A DNA stretch of 64,000 nucleotides from Bathynomus jamesi (GCA_023014485.1 JAJOZX010002351.1:75001-139000); one strand, 5' to 3'. Shown: positions 1 to 10,870, counted from the first letter of the stretch. Program-made: numbers and translations. The notes: a model not told the origin generated them from the sequence alone.

Positions 1-152
1 TTAAAAACTATTAAGATTTGGCTGCGGGTTCGAGACCCGTTGCAGGCAGATGGAGCATAGCACACCCAGCTAATCTTACTTTGGAAACTGTCAGGATATC
101 TACTTATGGTTACAATGTGTTATTACTCTAACGTAAAAATTAATGATTATTT

Positions 153-204
<52 letters not shown>

Positions 205-339
205 GAATTTAATAATGTTTTTCTCGATAATTCAGCACCGCTGTAGGATTTTTAAATTACCAAAACTTTTAAGAATTATCTGCATTTAAATTCGTGGCAT
301 TTCTCTTGTGGTAGCTCTTTATTTAACTTAACCTTATAG
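1..339. other. Non-coding left edge with tRNA-like B box and (TA)n
   Basis: No gene is recognised here. Positions 27-37 (ggttcgagacc) match a pol III B box and may be the tail of a tRNA-derived short repeat cut by the window edge. A (TA)n tract covers about 158-200. The rest is AT-rich and featureless. Confidence 0.4.
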
Positions 340-496
340 GACCGATGCAGAGCTCGGCCGTGTTATAGCTAATTTTGATGAAAGGGCAATAAATGATATG
401 GATGCTTCTCCGCACAACCAACCCGTTACCTGAATACAGAAGTCGAGGTATTGGCTCACATCCGGTCAAGCGAGTATCAGATTATCGAGGACTAAT
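340..496 (+). other. Exon-like segment of unknown origin
   Basis: The stretch is preceded by a good acceptor (aaccttatag) and followed by a good donor (gtaagtattt). The second frame is open for about 30 codons before a TGA near 431, and another frame is open from there to the donor. I do not recognise the peptide. It could be an exon of a host gene broken by one indel, or chance. It does not look like the missing first exon of the P450 further right, because it lacks a hydrophobic anchor. Confidence 0.25.
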
Positions 497-499
497 GTA

Positions 500-754
500 A
501 GTATTTTTGAGGTTAAGAACAAAACACATTGTATTTTCATTTATTAAATGACAGAAAACATGTACAAAGCAGAGCCAGTGTCCGTTAAATAAGTCTTAAT
601 GGCTACATTTTACAGTTACAAATGTATATACAACTTTACACAATATAGATATACACCTTTACACATTACGGCGGGTGCTAACATATGGGAACCTTTTTTT
701 TATCTGTCTGCATACACTTTTATCGTTCATCTCTGTGTCCCACAAATCGAATAA
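500..754. other. Left flank of Polinton, no gene
   Basis: The stretch is AT-rich and contains no coding potential. It probably holds the 3' untranslated region of the protease gene and the left terminal part of the Polinton. I could not match it to the right end. Confidence 0.35.
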
Positions 755-1146
755 TTAAAAAAAAATTATAAATCCCTTCCCACGTGACATGTGCATGAGA
801 AATGAAATACAATACAGCCCACACGTTTCAGTATAATATCCTTGAAAACGATATGGGTTCCAAACAATCTCAGGTACATGTAATTTCGCGATAAACTGCA
901 AAATTACCGAATCATTCCAGGGCTGAAATCCGAGTGAATCAAAATAGTACATTCTTTCCCTATTTTTAAAATAGATCGCAAACCAATGAATCCCCTCACC
1001 CCCACAATGTCGGTGTTAACGATAATCCCGTACCAGTTTCTCGTACTTGGCAGCTTCAATATTTCATTCTTCGCAAACACACTGATAAATTTTGAGCGTG
1101 TAAAACGGTCACTTTTCATTACTCTCTGGAGTGTATTCGCGTCCAT
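755..1146 (-). pseudogene. Polinton cysteine protease (adenain/Ulp1-like)
   Basis: The gene encodes a capsid-maturation type cysteine protease. The first part (start MDANTLQRV at 1146) reads to about 1000 and ends in the usual IVNTD block. The frame then shifts, and the second part carries the catalytic histidine (IHWFAIYF, His codon near 985-987), the YFDSLGFQP block with the acidic residue, and the nucleophile region ETCGLYCISFL. All three catalytic positions are therefore still present, separated by one frameshift near 995. The start overlaps the end of the major capsid gene by 38 bases, an arrangement typical of compact viral-type gene blocks. Length is about 130 residues, normal for Polinton proteases. 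A frameshift of this kind makes the copy a pseudogene. Confidence 0.85.
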
Positions 1147-1475
1147 TTGAAAAGTCTGTGACCACGTTCCTGAAACGATCAACTTCTATTAGTGCCTGTG
1201 ATTCGAAGTACACGAGTACACTTATAGGCGCGTCTATAGTCTTGGCAAATTCCAACCTGACTGAGGTATTCCCACTCTGCTGTGAACTTAAGCCATCTAG
1301 GACGTTTTGGCGCCGACATTTTGGCGCTGGGCGTTTTGGCGCCACCGTTTGGGCGCGGAGCCGGTTTGTCGCCGCCGTTAATTAGTATTAAGTATTAAAT
1401 AGTAATACTTGGTTATTAACCTGAAGTGCTGTCTGTCTTTTCAGATAAGTTGTGTTGTTGTCCTTAATAGCATAA

Positions 1476-1670
1476 ATGTCTGAAAATATATCAAGTAAGA
1501 AAGGGAAACAGAAGTTTTCACATAATGGGTATTTGTATATGTTTGATAAATGTAGCAAGCGCGAACCTTCGTTACTTTTTTGGCGGTGCGAGCAAAAGAG
1601 TCAGTGTATTATAAGGTGTATATATAATATGGGTACTTTTCCGTTATCTGCCCCATTGACGATTGGTTAG
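1476..1670 (+). CDS. FLYWCH-type zinc finger fragment of a MULE
   Basis: The 64-codon ORF starts at 1476. The text NGYLYMFDK, followed by LLFWRCEQKSQCIIRC, fits the FLYWCH finger consensus (a YLY block, then W-R-C, then a second Cys). The final His-containing strand is cut off: downstream the frame runs into the hairpin repeats and stops. FLYWCH fingers are the usual DNA-binding N-terminus of animal MULE transposases, so this is most simply the first exon or N-terminal stump of such a transposase. It could instead be captured host sequence. Confidence 0.6.
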   Translation: MSENISSKKGKQKFSHNGYLYMFDKCSKREPSLLFWRCEQKSQCIIRCIYNMGTFPLSAPLTIG

Positions 1671-1842
1671 GTTCAGTCATGATATTTTCGTTAAAACTAA
1701 CAAAAATATCACAACTTAACCTAACCAATCGTCACTGCCCGGTTAGGTCAACTGTACGCCCTTGACGATTGGTTAGGTTAAGTCGTGATATTTTCGTTAG
1801 TTTTAACAAAAATATCACGACTTAACCTAACCAATCGTCAAA
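1657..1842. repeat. Two adjacent hairpins of the shared core repeat
   Basis: Two inverted repeats lie side by side, at 1657-1734 and 1762-1842. Each folds from tgacgattggttaggtt to its complement through a small loop around ttcgttagttttaac. They are joined by ggttaggtcaactgtacgccc. The same core sequence recurs at 43546-43628, 49410-49640, 49890-50030 and 50801-50890. Confidence 0.85.
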
Positions 1843-3164
1843 CGGCGCCCAAACGGTGGCGCCCAAATGGCGGCGCCAAAACGTCGGCGCCAGAACATCG
1901 GCGCCAAAACGTCCCATTCCGGAACTTAAATGCGTATTTGCGCTAGCAGACAAGTCAGGCGTAATATCAAATGAATAAATGTTAAATTCTTCAACAAATT
2001 CTTTCTGCGTTACACCAAAACCAAGTTCGTCACAGGCGCCTGTATTATGAGCCAGACTACTATATGCTCTCGCGCAGAGCGGGAACACAGCGTCTGATGA
2101 GTAGTCCGTATTCATGGTCCCTCCCAGAGCGATGCCATTTACGTACAGAGTAATATTTTTAAGGCCGAAGTTCTCGAATATAAAGGCACTCTTTTTATAT
2201 TTTCCATTCGTCGAGGCGTGGTTCTGCATTCCAATTAATATCCTTTTAGGTAGGACTCCAAGGGCCACGTTTTCTAGTTGCTTCGAGGCTAACCTGGCGA
2301 GGACCGTGTATAGTTTGATCTGTACCCTGTTAATTGGGTATTTTACTGTGGCGTGTATTAAGTCTCTCAATTTCTATTTGTTTCGGGGAACTTAATTTCA
2401 CTCGGCGTATGCGCAAATACGTCTCCATGATGTGAATCACAACGGGTTTCGCGCCCTCTTCTTGATCAGACCCCAGATTTATGCAGATCTCAGGAATCGT
2501 GCGGGTAAGCTTCAACTTCATATCCACCCCGTTCATAAGCAATTCTCCTGGAATGTGAAGTATGTATGCAAGCGTCCAAAACATTCATATATCTTTTTTT
2601 AGAATTTTTAAATTTATCCTTTATTCCATTTTCATCTTCAGTGTGGTAATATCCCTCGGCGGTTGAAAAGGTGTCCTTCGCTTCTTTTGAAAAGTTGAAG
2701 ACATTTTCCGGATAGGCTCGCAGGTGGTAGTATCCCGTTCCTGCCGAGATGTTAACCTGATTTAAATACACTTCACACGGCTGAATATGGAGTGTAAAAA
2801 GTTGGTTTCAGGGTAGGCAGAGTAACTATCATCGCAGTCCGTTCCATCAGAATGGGCTATACGCAGTTTAGCGTACATGTGCATGCAGCTCGGGTCAAAA
2901 AAGTAAGGGCCTTAGCTGGGTATCACGAATTCTATAGGGGCACTGGGAGAACTAATTGTGTTTAACACTAGAAGGACCGAGATTTTCAACTGCCTATAAG
3001 GACCGGAAAGCGTTAATTGACGCAAGTTGATTTTTTTTATTTTTACCCTTCCACAGGTTAGAAAACTGCAGTTAGCAGGAATAATATATATTACATAAAA
3101 GAAAAAATGACAATTTATCAGTAATTAATTATTTATTATTAATAAGTATGTATCAATTATGTGT

Positions 3165-4990
3165 TTATAATGCACATGTTCTACACTTTTTGGTCGCACA
3201 CTTGCCACAGACTGGCTTTCTACAGACACTGCACAGATCAATGGTTCTGTTTCTACATTTTGTGGATCCGCATGTACGACGCACTTTGGCTGGAGTAGCA
3301 GCATTCTCAGCTTCATCGTCTACATCCACTATTGCGAAAGCCTCAGGAATTCCAAGGGGAGAGTTGTTAGTAAGCTCCTCGCTGACCTTTTGAATGTACT
3401 CTCTGCGGCTAATGTTGGAGCGACACACCATTTTGTAGATGATCCAGCTGTTGATCAAGACCATATCCAGCACATTATAGAAAACATGAATTGGCCATCG
3501 CCTACTAGCTGCTTTCACAGAATAAGACCTTGACATTTGATCAATCACGTCAACCCCCAACCTTGTTTTTATTATAAAACAGAATGGTCTCCAGTTTTTG
3601 TTTCGGGTTGTTTTCTGTTGGTATCTGAACATCGGGATGGAGACTACTCAAAAGAACCACAGCCTTGGATGCTTTGCACTGATAAGAAGTGAGGGTCACA
3701 GCAGTCTGTCCTGTATATTTGAACACTTCAGTTTCGTGCAGCTGCTTGGTTGCCTTGCATTCTTCAGGAAGCTCTCTGCGATTTTGGCGGATTGTACCAA
3801 CTATGCTGCTTTTTTTTCTGTGCCAGCCGTATAGCAAAGTCCAGTGATGTGACGTAATTGTCACAGGTGACGTTGTAACCTTGCTTGAACACTGGAGTCA
3901 ACAGTTTCAATATTACATCAGTGGCCACGCTAACATCGGCATTTCTGGTATCATCCTTTCCAAGGTAAGGGAAGCCATTAAACAAATACTTATTCTCCAC
4001 ATCTACTGCCATCCAAAACTTCAAGCCAAACTTGTCTGGCTTGTTCGCCATGTATTGGATAAATTTGCAGCGTGCTTTGCAAGGCAACAACTGCTCATCT
4101 ACCGTGACATATTGATGGGGAATAAACGCCTTTTGGCAATTGTCAATGAAAGGGTACCATAGCTGTTATGCCAAACAAAACTTATCTTGTGCTAGATTTC
4201 GCCGCCTCTCAGTTTTCAGATCAAAACAAAGGTATTTCATGATTTCCAAGAATCGATTGCGTGGCATAGTTTAATTGAATATAGGACATCCCCAGGAGCC
4301 ATTCCACATACACTTGATGGGTAAGTTACGTCCACCAATGACACCACGAGCGATGACAAGACCAATGAACTTATCCAATTCATCTAATATCACAGATCAG
4401 TTGGAATCACCTGTAGCTCGTTGGCCTTCAGCATTTGTACACTTTTGGATGTTTCTCATCATTGGTTCATCAAAGAGAATTCTGAATGATGAAAGTGGGC
4501 TATCCTTGATGACACGTGTTGTGGAATATGCAGTAGGACCAGAACGAATCCGTACAATGTTTTGCTGTTGCAGGCGTCCTCGCACAGTCTGCGATGCGGC
4601 AGCCCACCGCCAAGATGATCCATCTTTACCTATAACTTCTCCAACATCCACTGCATCTGCTCCACTGCCACCTTGTGCGGGTTTATCACTTTGTCTACGT
4701 CCAGGACGTGTCCCACGATCTTGATCTCGTCGAAGACCACGGCTTTGCCCACGACTATCTCGCCCACAGGCTCGTCTACGATGATTGCCATGAGTGGGTA
4801 AAGGTACAGTAAGCTCCTCATCGCCAGATTCAGAAGAAGAAGAAGACTCAGTTTCAGCCGCTGCCTGAACTGCAGCATTCACTATATCATCTGACTCACT
4901 GTCTGGTGCATCACAATCAGAGGCATCGGATGGAATATTTCGAAGTTGCTCCAATGCCCTGCTCTACAGAGTCCTTTGCGAGACATAGCG
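3165..4990 (-). pseudogene. piggyBac transposase, frameshifted
   Basis: The family cuts and pastes at TTAA using a DDD catalytic triad. All three regions are visible: TVDEQLLPCKARC (codons near 4090-4105), YNVTCDNYVTSLDF (near 3860) and GVDVIDQMSRSYSVK (near 3545). They are followed by RRWPIHVFYNVLD and a C-terminal cysteine-rich finger (CGSTKC ... LCSVCRKPVCGKCATKKC) ending at 3165. The N-terminal region is acidic and serine-rich (4397-4954). At least three frameshifts separate these blocks. The LINE duplication leaves two copies of the N-terminus. The right one (9828-9930) still reads MSRKGLSVEQALEQLRNIPS from its start codon. The left one carries indels. Confidence 0.9.
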
Positions 4991-5119
4991 TTATATATTT
5001 ATTTATATTTATCTATATCATTATTTATTATTATTTATATATTTATTTATCTGAAATGGGAAAGAAATGGTTATTAGACAGGAATATATTGACGAAATGA
5101 ACATACAAATAAAATAGAG
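4889..5119. repeat. Left copy of long duplication flanking the LINE
   Basis: This 231-base stretch of piggyBac N-terminal coding and 5' sequence is repeated at 9828-10063 (236 bases) in the same orientation with only scattered differences. The LINE lies exactly between the two copies, so they behave as a very long target-site duplication. Confidence 0.85.
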
Positions 5120-5362
5120 TCAGCCAGACTCTGTACTGAACGGACGCATTTCCTGAGCTCTCTGATTTTGCATCTACTTTTGTATATTGCTGAGAATTTT
5201 ACTTTTGGAAAGTTTTGAATTTTATATACTTGCGTTTATATTCAAGTTGTTATAGTTAAGTAATTGAATATTAGTGGTTTTTAGCGATTTAGAAGTTTTC
5301 ATAGCGTGCCGGCTTAATTTAACTTAAACTTGTGACCGTTTAAACTAATTTTTAACCGCGCG

Positions 5363-6484
5363 ATGCCGTCGCAGAAAGCGTCGTGTGTTAGGTGTAGGGC
5401 AAACCGGTGGTAATCGGAATTTAAGGATTATAACGGCGGTCCTATGGCGATTACCGAGAGATCAGTTTGTTTCTTTTGCGAGTTAATTGAAGAAATAGTT
5501 GACATAAAACGCAGTGTAGCTGAGGTAGAGGAAAGACTTGCAACGCTTGATGAAGGCAGGGGTAGGGCTACGGTTGACGGAAGCCGAACCAATACTAACG
5601 TTGAAGACGTTAGTAATTTGAAGGGTGAGGTGCGTAACCTAGTTTCTAGTTTAGGTAGCTTGTCGGGAAGGTTAGATAGAGTTGAGGAAGAGGTTAAGGT
5701 TAGTCCGAGAGTAGTAGATAGCGAGGGATTTAGAGAGCTTAAGGATGGAGCTAGGCCGCGTACGTTAGGTGATAGGAATCCCCCCCCTATCGAGGTTTCG
5801 AACCCTTTCGCCCATTTGGAAAGGGACGTGAATGAGGGGGAAACTATTTTAATCGGGGACTCTTTAGTGCGCCACATGGACAAAGAGTTCGTTGAACGGC
5901 ATCCAACCAAGAGGAGGAGGGTCTGTCTCCCAGGGGCCAGGGTTGACAGAGTTAGAGACGAAGTGGATAGGATTGACGTTGCCTCCCGTCACTCGATGTT
6001 GGTGACGATGGTAGGAGGCAACGACTCGTATAGGCCAGATACGAGAGTGCCTGACCTTTTGGAGAGATATAGGGGTTAATTAGGTCCCTGAAGGCGAGGT
6101 CAGATAGGTCTTTAGTTCTAGGTATTACCCCTTGGCACGGGTTGGGTCTTAGGATTACGTCAAAAACAATATTTTTGAATAATAAATTAGAAGAGATTTG
6201 TGCTGACGAAAATGTACCCTTCGTAAAGCTGTGGTCCGAATTCAGTGATCCTAGCATTTTTATAAAAGATGGGGTGCATTTTAATGAAATAGGTAATGCT
6301 AGGCTAGGTAGGTTAATAGACGAAAACGTGCGAAAGCTGTATAAGTCGAAACATTTTTTTAAACGTTGTGGGTCCGGGGAACGCGGGCCCGACGTGAAAA
6401 ATAGTTTAAAACGCGGGCCCGTGTTAAAAAATAACTTAAACGTCTTTTATTGTAACGCGCGTAGTATTAGAAATAAATTAAATT
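5363..6484 (+). pseudogene. LINE ORF1 with SGNH esterase domain
   Basis: The protein is the CR1-type ORF1. A short N-terminal Cys pair (ATG at 5363, with CVRC) comes first, then a coiled-coil-like acidic stretch (VEERL, VSNLKGEVRNLVSSLGSL). An SGNH hydrolase follows: GDSLVRHM carries the nucleophile serine (around 5860-5880), VGGND is the oxyanion block (around 6010), and DGVHFNEIG carries the Asp-His pair (around 6270). The esterase is thought to help RNP-membrane or RNA handling in CR1 retrotransposition, though its role is not settled. Frameshifts occur near 5420 and 6080, so this copy is inactive. Confidence 0.8.
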
Positions 6485-9244
6485 AATTTAAGGCGATAAT
6501 TTATTCCGGCAACTATGATATACTGTAGTTGCTATCACTGAAACTTGGTTAAATACCGTGACTCGGGACTTGTTGGGGGAACTTGATATACCGGGTTTTA
6601 AACTCTTTTATTAATGATAGGTTACATAAGTTTCGTAGAGGCGTTTTGCTGTACATTAGTAATTCCCTTAGAGCTATCGACGTTAAGTTAGATTTTCCGG
6701 CAGCAATTAATGCGATATTTGTTGAAGTTAGGGCGCGTAGTATTAGTTTTAATTTTGTTGTTGTTTATAGACCTCCCGTTCAACCCCTCGATACAGATAC
6801 TAGATTTTACTCACTTCTTGGTAATTTTATTGACAACCGGAATAGTATAATTGTCGGAGACTTTAACTGCCCTAATGTTAATTACGAGAATTTTATTGGT
6901 AATGAGGAGGGTTTGAGATTGATAGAGTTTATGGAAGATAACTTTTTACGACAGATAGTTACCGAACCAACGCGCGGTGACAATATTTTAGATTTGGTGA
7001 TGACGAACGGCGAGAATATAGTCGAAGGTTTAGAAGTAGGCGAGAGTTTAGGATGTAGTGAATAATAGTGATCATCAAATTCTTAGGTTTAAGTTAGCGA
7101 TAAAAAACACTAAGGATAGTAACGTAATAGAAGTCCCTGATTTTCGAAGGGCTAATTTTGATAGTTTTGCGGATAGGATGAGAGTAGTGGACTGGGATAA
7201 CTTATTTATGGGTAATGGCACAAATTTGCGTTGGGTGGCGTTTAAAGAAAGTTTTAGTAATATTGAAAGGGAGTTTATTCCTCGTAGGCCCAAGCGCGCT
7301 AGAAATCATGGTAGGCCGAAGTGGTGGACTAGGGAAATAGGCGAGTTCATAAACGAGCGTAATAGAGCGTATAGTCCTAATAAGCGCAATGGCACGGCAG
7401 CTAACTTTAATAGATATATCGAGCTTAGACGTCAGGTTAAAAGATCAGTTAGGAATGCCAAGCGTAATTTAGAAATATGTACTTATAGCTGTGGATAGTA
7501 AACATAATCCAAAAACGTTTTTTGAATACGTTAATAATCGTAAGCCGATAAAAGATAACATAGGCCCTCTAGTGGATGTTAATGGCGCTTTGGCTTCTGA
7601 CGCTCAGGCGATGGCGGGTATTTTCAATAACTTTTTTGCGACAGTTTTTACCGTAGAAGACGTAAATAATGTCCCCGACGTGGACGATATCGTTCCATTT
7701 AGTAGCGAGACTATTTTGGATGACATAATTGTTTACGCGGCTGAGATTGTGCATTATATCGATAGGCTAAAAGTTAGCAAGGCTCCAGGCCCTGACGCTT
7801 TTTATCCCAGACATTTGAAAGATTTGAAAGACGTTATCGTAGGCCCCTTAACGAAGATTTTTAATCAGTCACTCGAAACGGGGATTATTCCTGAAGACTT
7901 CAAATTAGCTAACGTCACGCCTATTTTTGAAAAAGGCGACCGCGCAGTAGCTAGCAATTATAGGCCCATTAGCTTAACGTCAATTGTCGGTAAACTTTTG
8001 GAATCCGTAGTTAGGGATCGTATCATCGATCACTTAGAAAGTAGAGATTTGATTAATAGTAGTCAGCATGGGTTTCGACGCCATAGGTCTTGTTTAACTA
8101 ATTTGTTAGAATTTTATAACGAAATAGTGCGCGAATACGATAAGCATAGAGCTACTGACGTTATTTATTTAGATTTTAAAAAGGCGTTCGATACAGTTCC
8201 GCATAGGAGACTAATTGCGAAGGTCAAAGCGCACAGTATACGCGGTCAGGTGGCTAACTGGTTAGAAGAATGGCTTCGTGCTAGGAGACAGAGGGTCGTA
8301 GTTAATGGTAGTGAATCGGGGTGGTTAGATGTAGGTAGCGGTGTCTCACAGGGTTCAGTGTTAGGCCCATTGCTATTCGTAATTTATATTAACGATATAG
8401 ATGTAGGATTGACTAGTAACGTGTCAAAATTCGCGGACGATACTAAAATAGGTGGTAAGGTTGTTAACGAGGACGATAGTAATAGGCTCCAAGACGATGT
8501 AAATAGGATTATGGAGTGGACAGATAAGTGGCAGATGAAATTTAACGTAGACAAATGTAAAGTTTTGCATATAGGTTCTCGCAACAATAATTACACGTAC
8601 ACGATGGATGATAGGGAGTTAGTGAGCGTTGACGAGAAAGTAGATTTAGGCGTACGCGTATCTAAGGATTTTAAGGATTTAAGGATTTAAACCAGTGCCT
8701 GGAGTCTTGCGCAAAAGCTAATAGGATGTTAGGCTTCATAGCGCGTAATTTCGAATTTAAATCGAAGGATATTATATTGCCCCTTTACAAGTCCCTAGTC
8801 AGGCCTCATTTAGAATATGCCGTTCAGTTTTGGTGCCCGTACTTGCGTGAGGATATTGATAGGTTAGAAAGGGTTCAACGTCGTGCCACGAAACTAATTC
8901 CGTCATTGCGCAACAAGCCTTATGAAGATAGGATTAAAGAGTTAGACCTGTATTCACTCGAAACTAGGAGATTAAGGGGGGAGCTTATTGAATTTTTCAA
9001 AATCGTTAATGACATCGATAACGTAAATTTTGATAAATTGTTCACTTTCGATAATAGTAATACTCGCAATAACGGATTTAAGTTGCGTCGGAGACGTTTC
9101 ATTACTAATATCGCTAAAAACTTCTTTACGTTTAAAGTAATTGATAAATGGAATAATCTTCCCGCGTCAGTCGTTCATTCTACCAGCGTTAATGCGTTTA
9201 AGAACCGTCTTGACAGTCATTTTAAAAATATTAACGTTGTTTAA
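6430..9244 (+). pseudogene. LINE ORF2: APE endonuclease and reverse transcriptase
   Basis: The endonuclease domain begins at YCNARSIRNKLN and includes IIVGDFNCPN (about 6855) and a final SDH (about 7065). The reverse transcriptase lies at 7491-8690 with PGPDAFYPRHLK, NYRPISLTS, YLDFKKAFDTVPHRRL, GVSQGSVLGPLLF and the catalytic KFADDTKIGG (about 8425). The C-terminal region (8726-9244) has LEYAVQFWCPY and RRATKLIP, as in CR1 elements. Breaks occur near 6490, 6590, 7055, 7490 and 8690. The catalytic aspartates are intact, so decay is by indels rather than by active-site loss. Confidence 0.88.
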
Positions 9245-9827
9245 AATAAAAAAACAAAGTTAGCAACAGGAGCTCTGGTGGTGGTGCTTGAGGATGAGTC
9301 TGTTGACGATAAATGCCAGCTTGTGACATGCCAGCGTGTGATGCCAGCAATAAAAAAAAAAAAAAAAAATTAGACAAACACGAACGTTGATGTAGCTCGT
9401 AGCGTAAACTAACCCACTTTTTGTTTAACCGTCCCTACTTCTTTTTTTTTTCTTATCTCCTTACTTTGCATGTCTGTAACTCTCTTTTCTTGCATGTTTG
9501 TAGCTTGCATGGTTTGACAGTGAGTTGAGACTGTGTTTGCATGGTTTGTAAGCGTTCTTATTTTACTTCTTTTCATCTTTCACCCCTCTCCTATTTTCTC
9601 CGACTATTTTTCTGACTTGTCGGCAGTGGCCGGCGGATGATGATGGTGGGTCTTTTTTCTCTTTTTCTGAATGAATGTTAACCCACGAGTGATAGGTGTT
9701 CCTCCTTACTTAACCCCTTATTCTCTTCTCTTCTCTTCTCTTAACCCCCTACTCTTTCCTTTCTCTCGGGCTAACCTTAGAGTGGATCTTAGGGTCTTTG
9801 TTAACCTTAGCTTCTGTAGATCTGTAG

Positions 9828-10063
9828 ATCTGACTCACTGTCTGATGCATCACAATCAGAGGCATCGGATGGAATATTTCGAAGTTGCTCCAATGCCTGC
9901 TCTACAGAGAGTCCTTTGCGAGACATAGCGTTATATATTTATTTATATTTATCTACATCATTATTTATTATTATTTATATACAGTATTTATTTATCTGAA
10001 ATGGGAAAGAAATGGTTATTAGACAGGAATATATTGACGAATGAACAAACAAATAAAATAGAG
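9828..10063. repeat. Right copy of long duplication flanking the LINE
   Basis: This is the partner of 4889-5119. It retains the undamaged start of the piggyBac transposase on the minus strand and continues rightwards into the piggyBac 5' end. Confidence 0.85.
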
Positions 10064-10286
10064 CCATATATTGTACATGCGTCATTTGACGCACCTGGTC
10101 CTTCAAGGTAGTGGTCTCTCTCATAGGTTTTCTGTATCAGATGAAAAGATGAAATTGACCATGAATATAGATGCATTGAAATATTAAAAGTCACGAAAGA
10201 TGAGGTATGAAGGCCTAAAGAGGTGGGCTTATAGGCAAAAAAATAAAAATTGCGTCAATTGACGCATGTGGTCTTTCTAGTGTTAA

Positions 10287-10420
10287 TGGGTTAATTGTAA
10301 TAAAATCGCTATGCTCAATAGAGACCTGAGTGGGGGCATATCAAAGAGGGACAGTTTCGATTTACAGCATTGTGAACTACACGGATGGATGAAACGTGCC
10401 ATGACGAGTCAGAAATAGTG
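10287..10420 (-). pseudogene. Polinton major capsid protein, N-terminal fragment
   Basis: On the minus strand the text VSIEHSDFITINPLT runs up to the TTAA at 10283. It continues, with a frame change, beyond the piggyBac into the PIEFVIP block. This fits the start of Polinton capsid proteins and shows that piggyBac entered this gene. The exact start codon is unclear, and the coding signal fades beyond about 10420. Confidence 0.6.
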
Positions 10421-10552
10421 CCACCTCTCTCGACAAGTATTAGTCAACCTATGATTCGGGAGAGTAGTGTCCTCAGCTTATATCAGTTAAAAAAATGATC
10501 AGCCATAGGTTTCATACGCTTAGAGCACTTCTTTTTTTATTTCCTTTTACGT

Positions 10553-10870
10553 TTAGCGCCACGTGTTGGTAACCCCTTCTTCCTGGCAGATCTCTTCTTT
10601 CCGCCACCACGCATTTTTCTCTTTGCATCTTTGATGATTTCGTTCCGTGTACGTTTTAAATGTTTTTTTTAGAGCTTCTTTAGGCTTACTTCCACCCATT
10701 ATGTCTTCTGCCGCGTTAAAACCTGTTTGTAACGCCTTCCGCCCAAGGTACCTGGCACCTCTCTTCGACAGTGGGACAGCGGTGAGTAGTATGGATGAAA
10801 AAATGGATCCAAGTCCACTCCCACGCTGGTATCTCACCCCTCGGTAGACTGTGAATGGCCTTCGAGTCAT
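10553..10870 (-). CDS. Polinton small basic protein (PX / pVI-like)
   Basis: The 105-codon ORF begins MTRRPFTVYRGVRYQRG and includes GSGLGSIFSSILLTAVP followed by GARYLGRKALQTG, with a strongly basic C-terminus. The pattern of a glycine-rich amphipathic block between basic ends matches the small protein found next to the penton gene in many Polintons. It has been compared with adenovirus pVI/pX, but its function is unproven. The last 30 residues look frame-shifted, because the lysine-rich tail ends abruptly. Confidence 0.6.
   Translation of the reverse strand: MTRRPFTVYRGVRYQRGSGLGSIFSSILLTAVPLSKRGARYLGRKALQTGFNAAEDIMGGSKPKEALKKTFKTYTERNHQRCKEKNAWWRKEEICQEEGVTNTWR

Larger units (their letters stand above)
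1284..1929. mobile_element. Mutator-like (MULE) element with FLYWCH remnant and GC-rich TIRs
   Basis: An insertion of about 630 bp interrupts the capsid gene and is flanked by GAACTTAA at 1284-1291 and 1922-1929, an 8-9 bp duplication as expected for Mutator-like elements. The ends are inverted repeats (ggacgttttggcgcc from 1300, its complement ending at 1914) built of a degenerate 10-12 bp unit, ttttggcgcc. Inside is one short FLYWCH zinc-finger ORF and two perfect-looking hairpins. No MULE transposase core is present, so it is non-autonomous. Confidence 0.8.
1109..2961 (-). pseudogene. Polinton major capsid protein, main part (double jelly-roll)
   Basis: Fragments in several frames together match the Polinton major capsid protein. 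The PIEFVIP block and FDPSCMHMYAKLRIAHSDG near 2790-2930 are N-terminal. Next come YPENVFNFSKEAKDTF (2490-2771), then LLMNGVDMKLKLTR and ETYLRIRRVKLS (2330-2584), then LPKRILIGMQNHAST (1822-2370), then the C-terminal VRLEFAKTIDAPISVLVYFE (1109-1290). The family forms trimeric, hexon-like capsomers. Reading is broken by small frameshifts and by a MULE (1292-1921) inserted within a leucine-serine-serine codon run that is now duplicated on both sides. The N-terminal end continues on the far side of the piggyBac insertion at 10287. Confidence 0.85.
5120..9827 (+). mobile_element. CR1-clade non-LTR retrotransposon
   Basis: The element carries a first ORF with an esterase domain and a second with endonuclease and reverse transcriptase. 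It ends in a short tandem repeat (tctgtaga units, 9821-9830), as CR1 elements do instead of a long poly-A. An A-run at 9351-9369 lies within the 3' region. It appears near full length at 4.7 kb and sits inside piggyBac with a 231/236-bp flanking duplication. Confidence 0.88.
2962..10286 (-). mobile_element. piggyBac element, with a LINE inserted inside it
   Basis: The outer boundaries are TTAA at 2962-2965 and 10283-10286. Both are followed inwards by the same terminal inverted repeat, cactagaa then g or a, then gacc. Subterminal copies of gcgtcaattgacgca-like palindromes occur at both ends. The transposase reads leftwards and is interrupted near its N-terminus by the CR1-clade LINE at 5120-9827. 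TTAA targeting and this end structure are diagnostic of piggyBac. The insertion interrupts the Polinton major capsid gene near its N-terminus. Confidence 0.92.
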
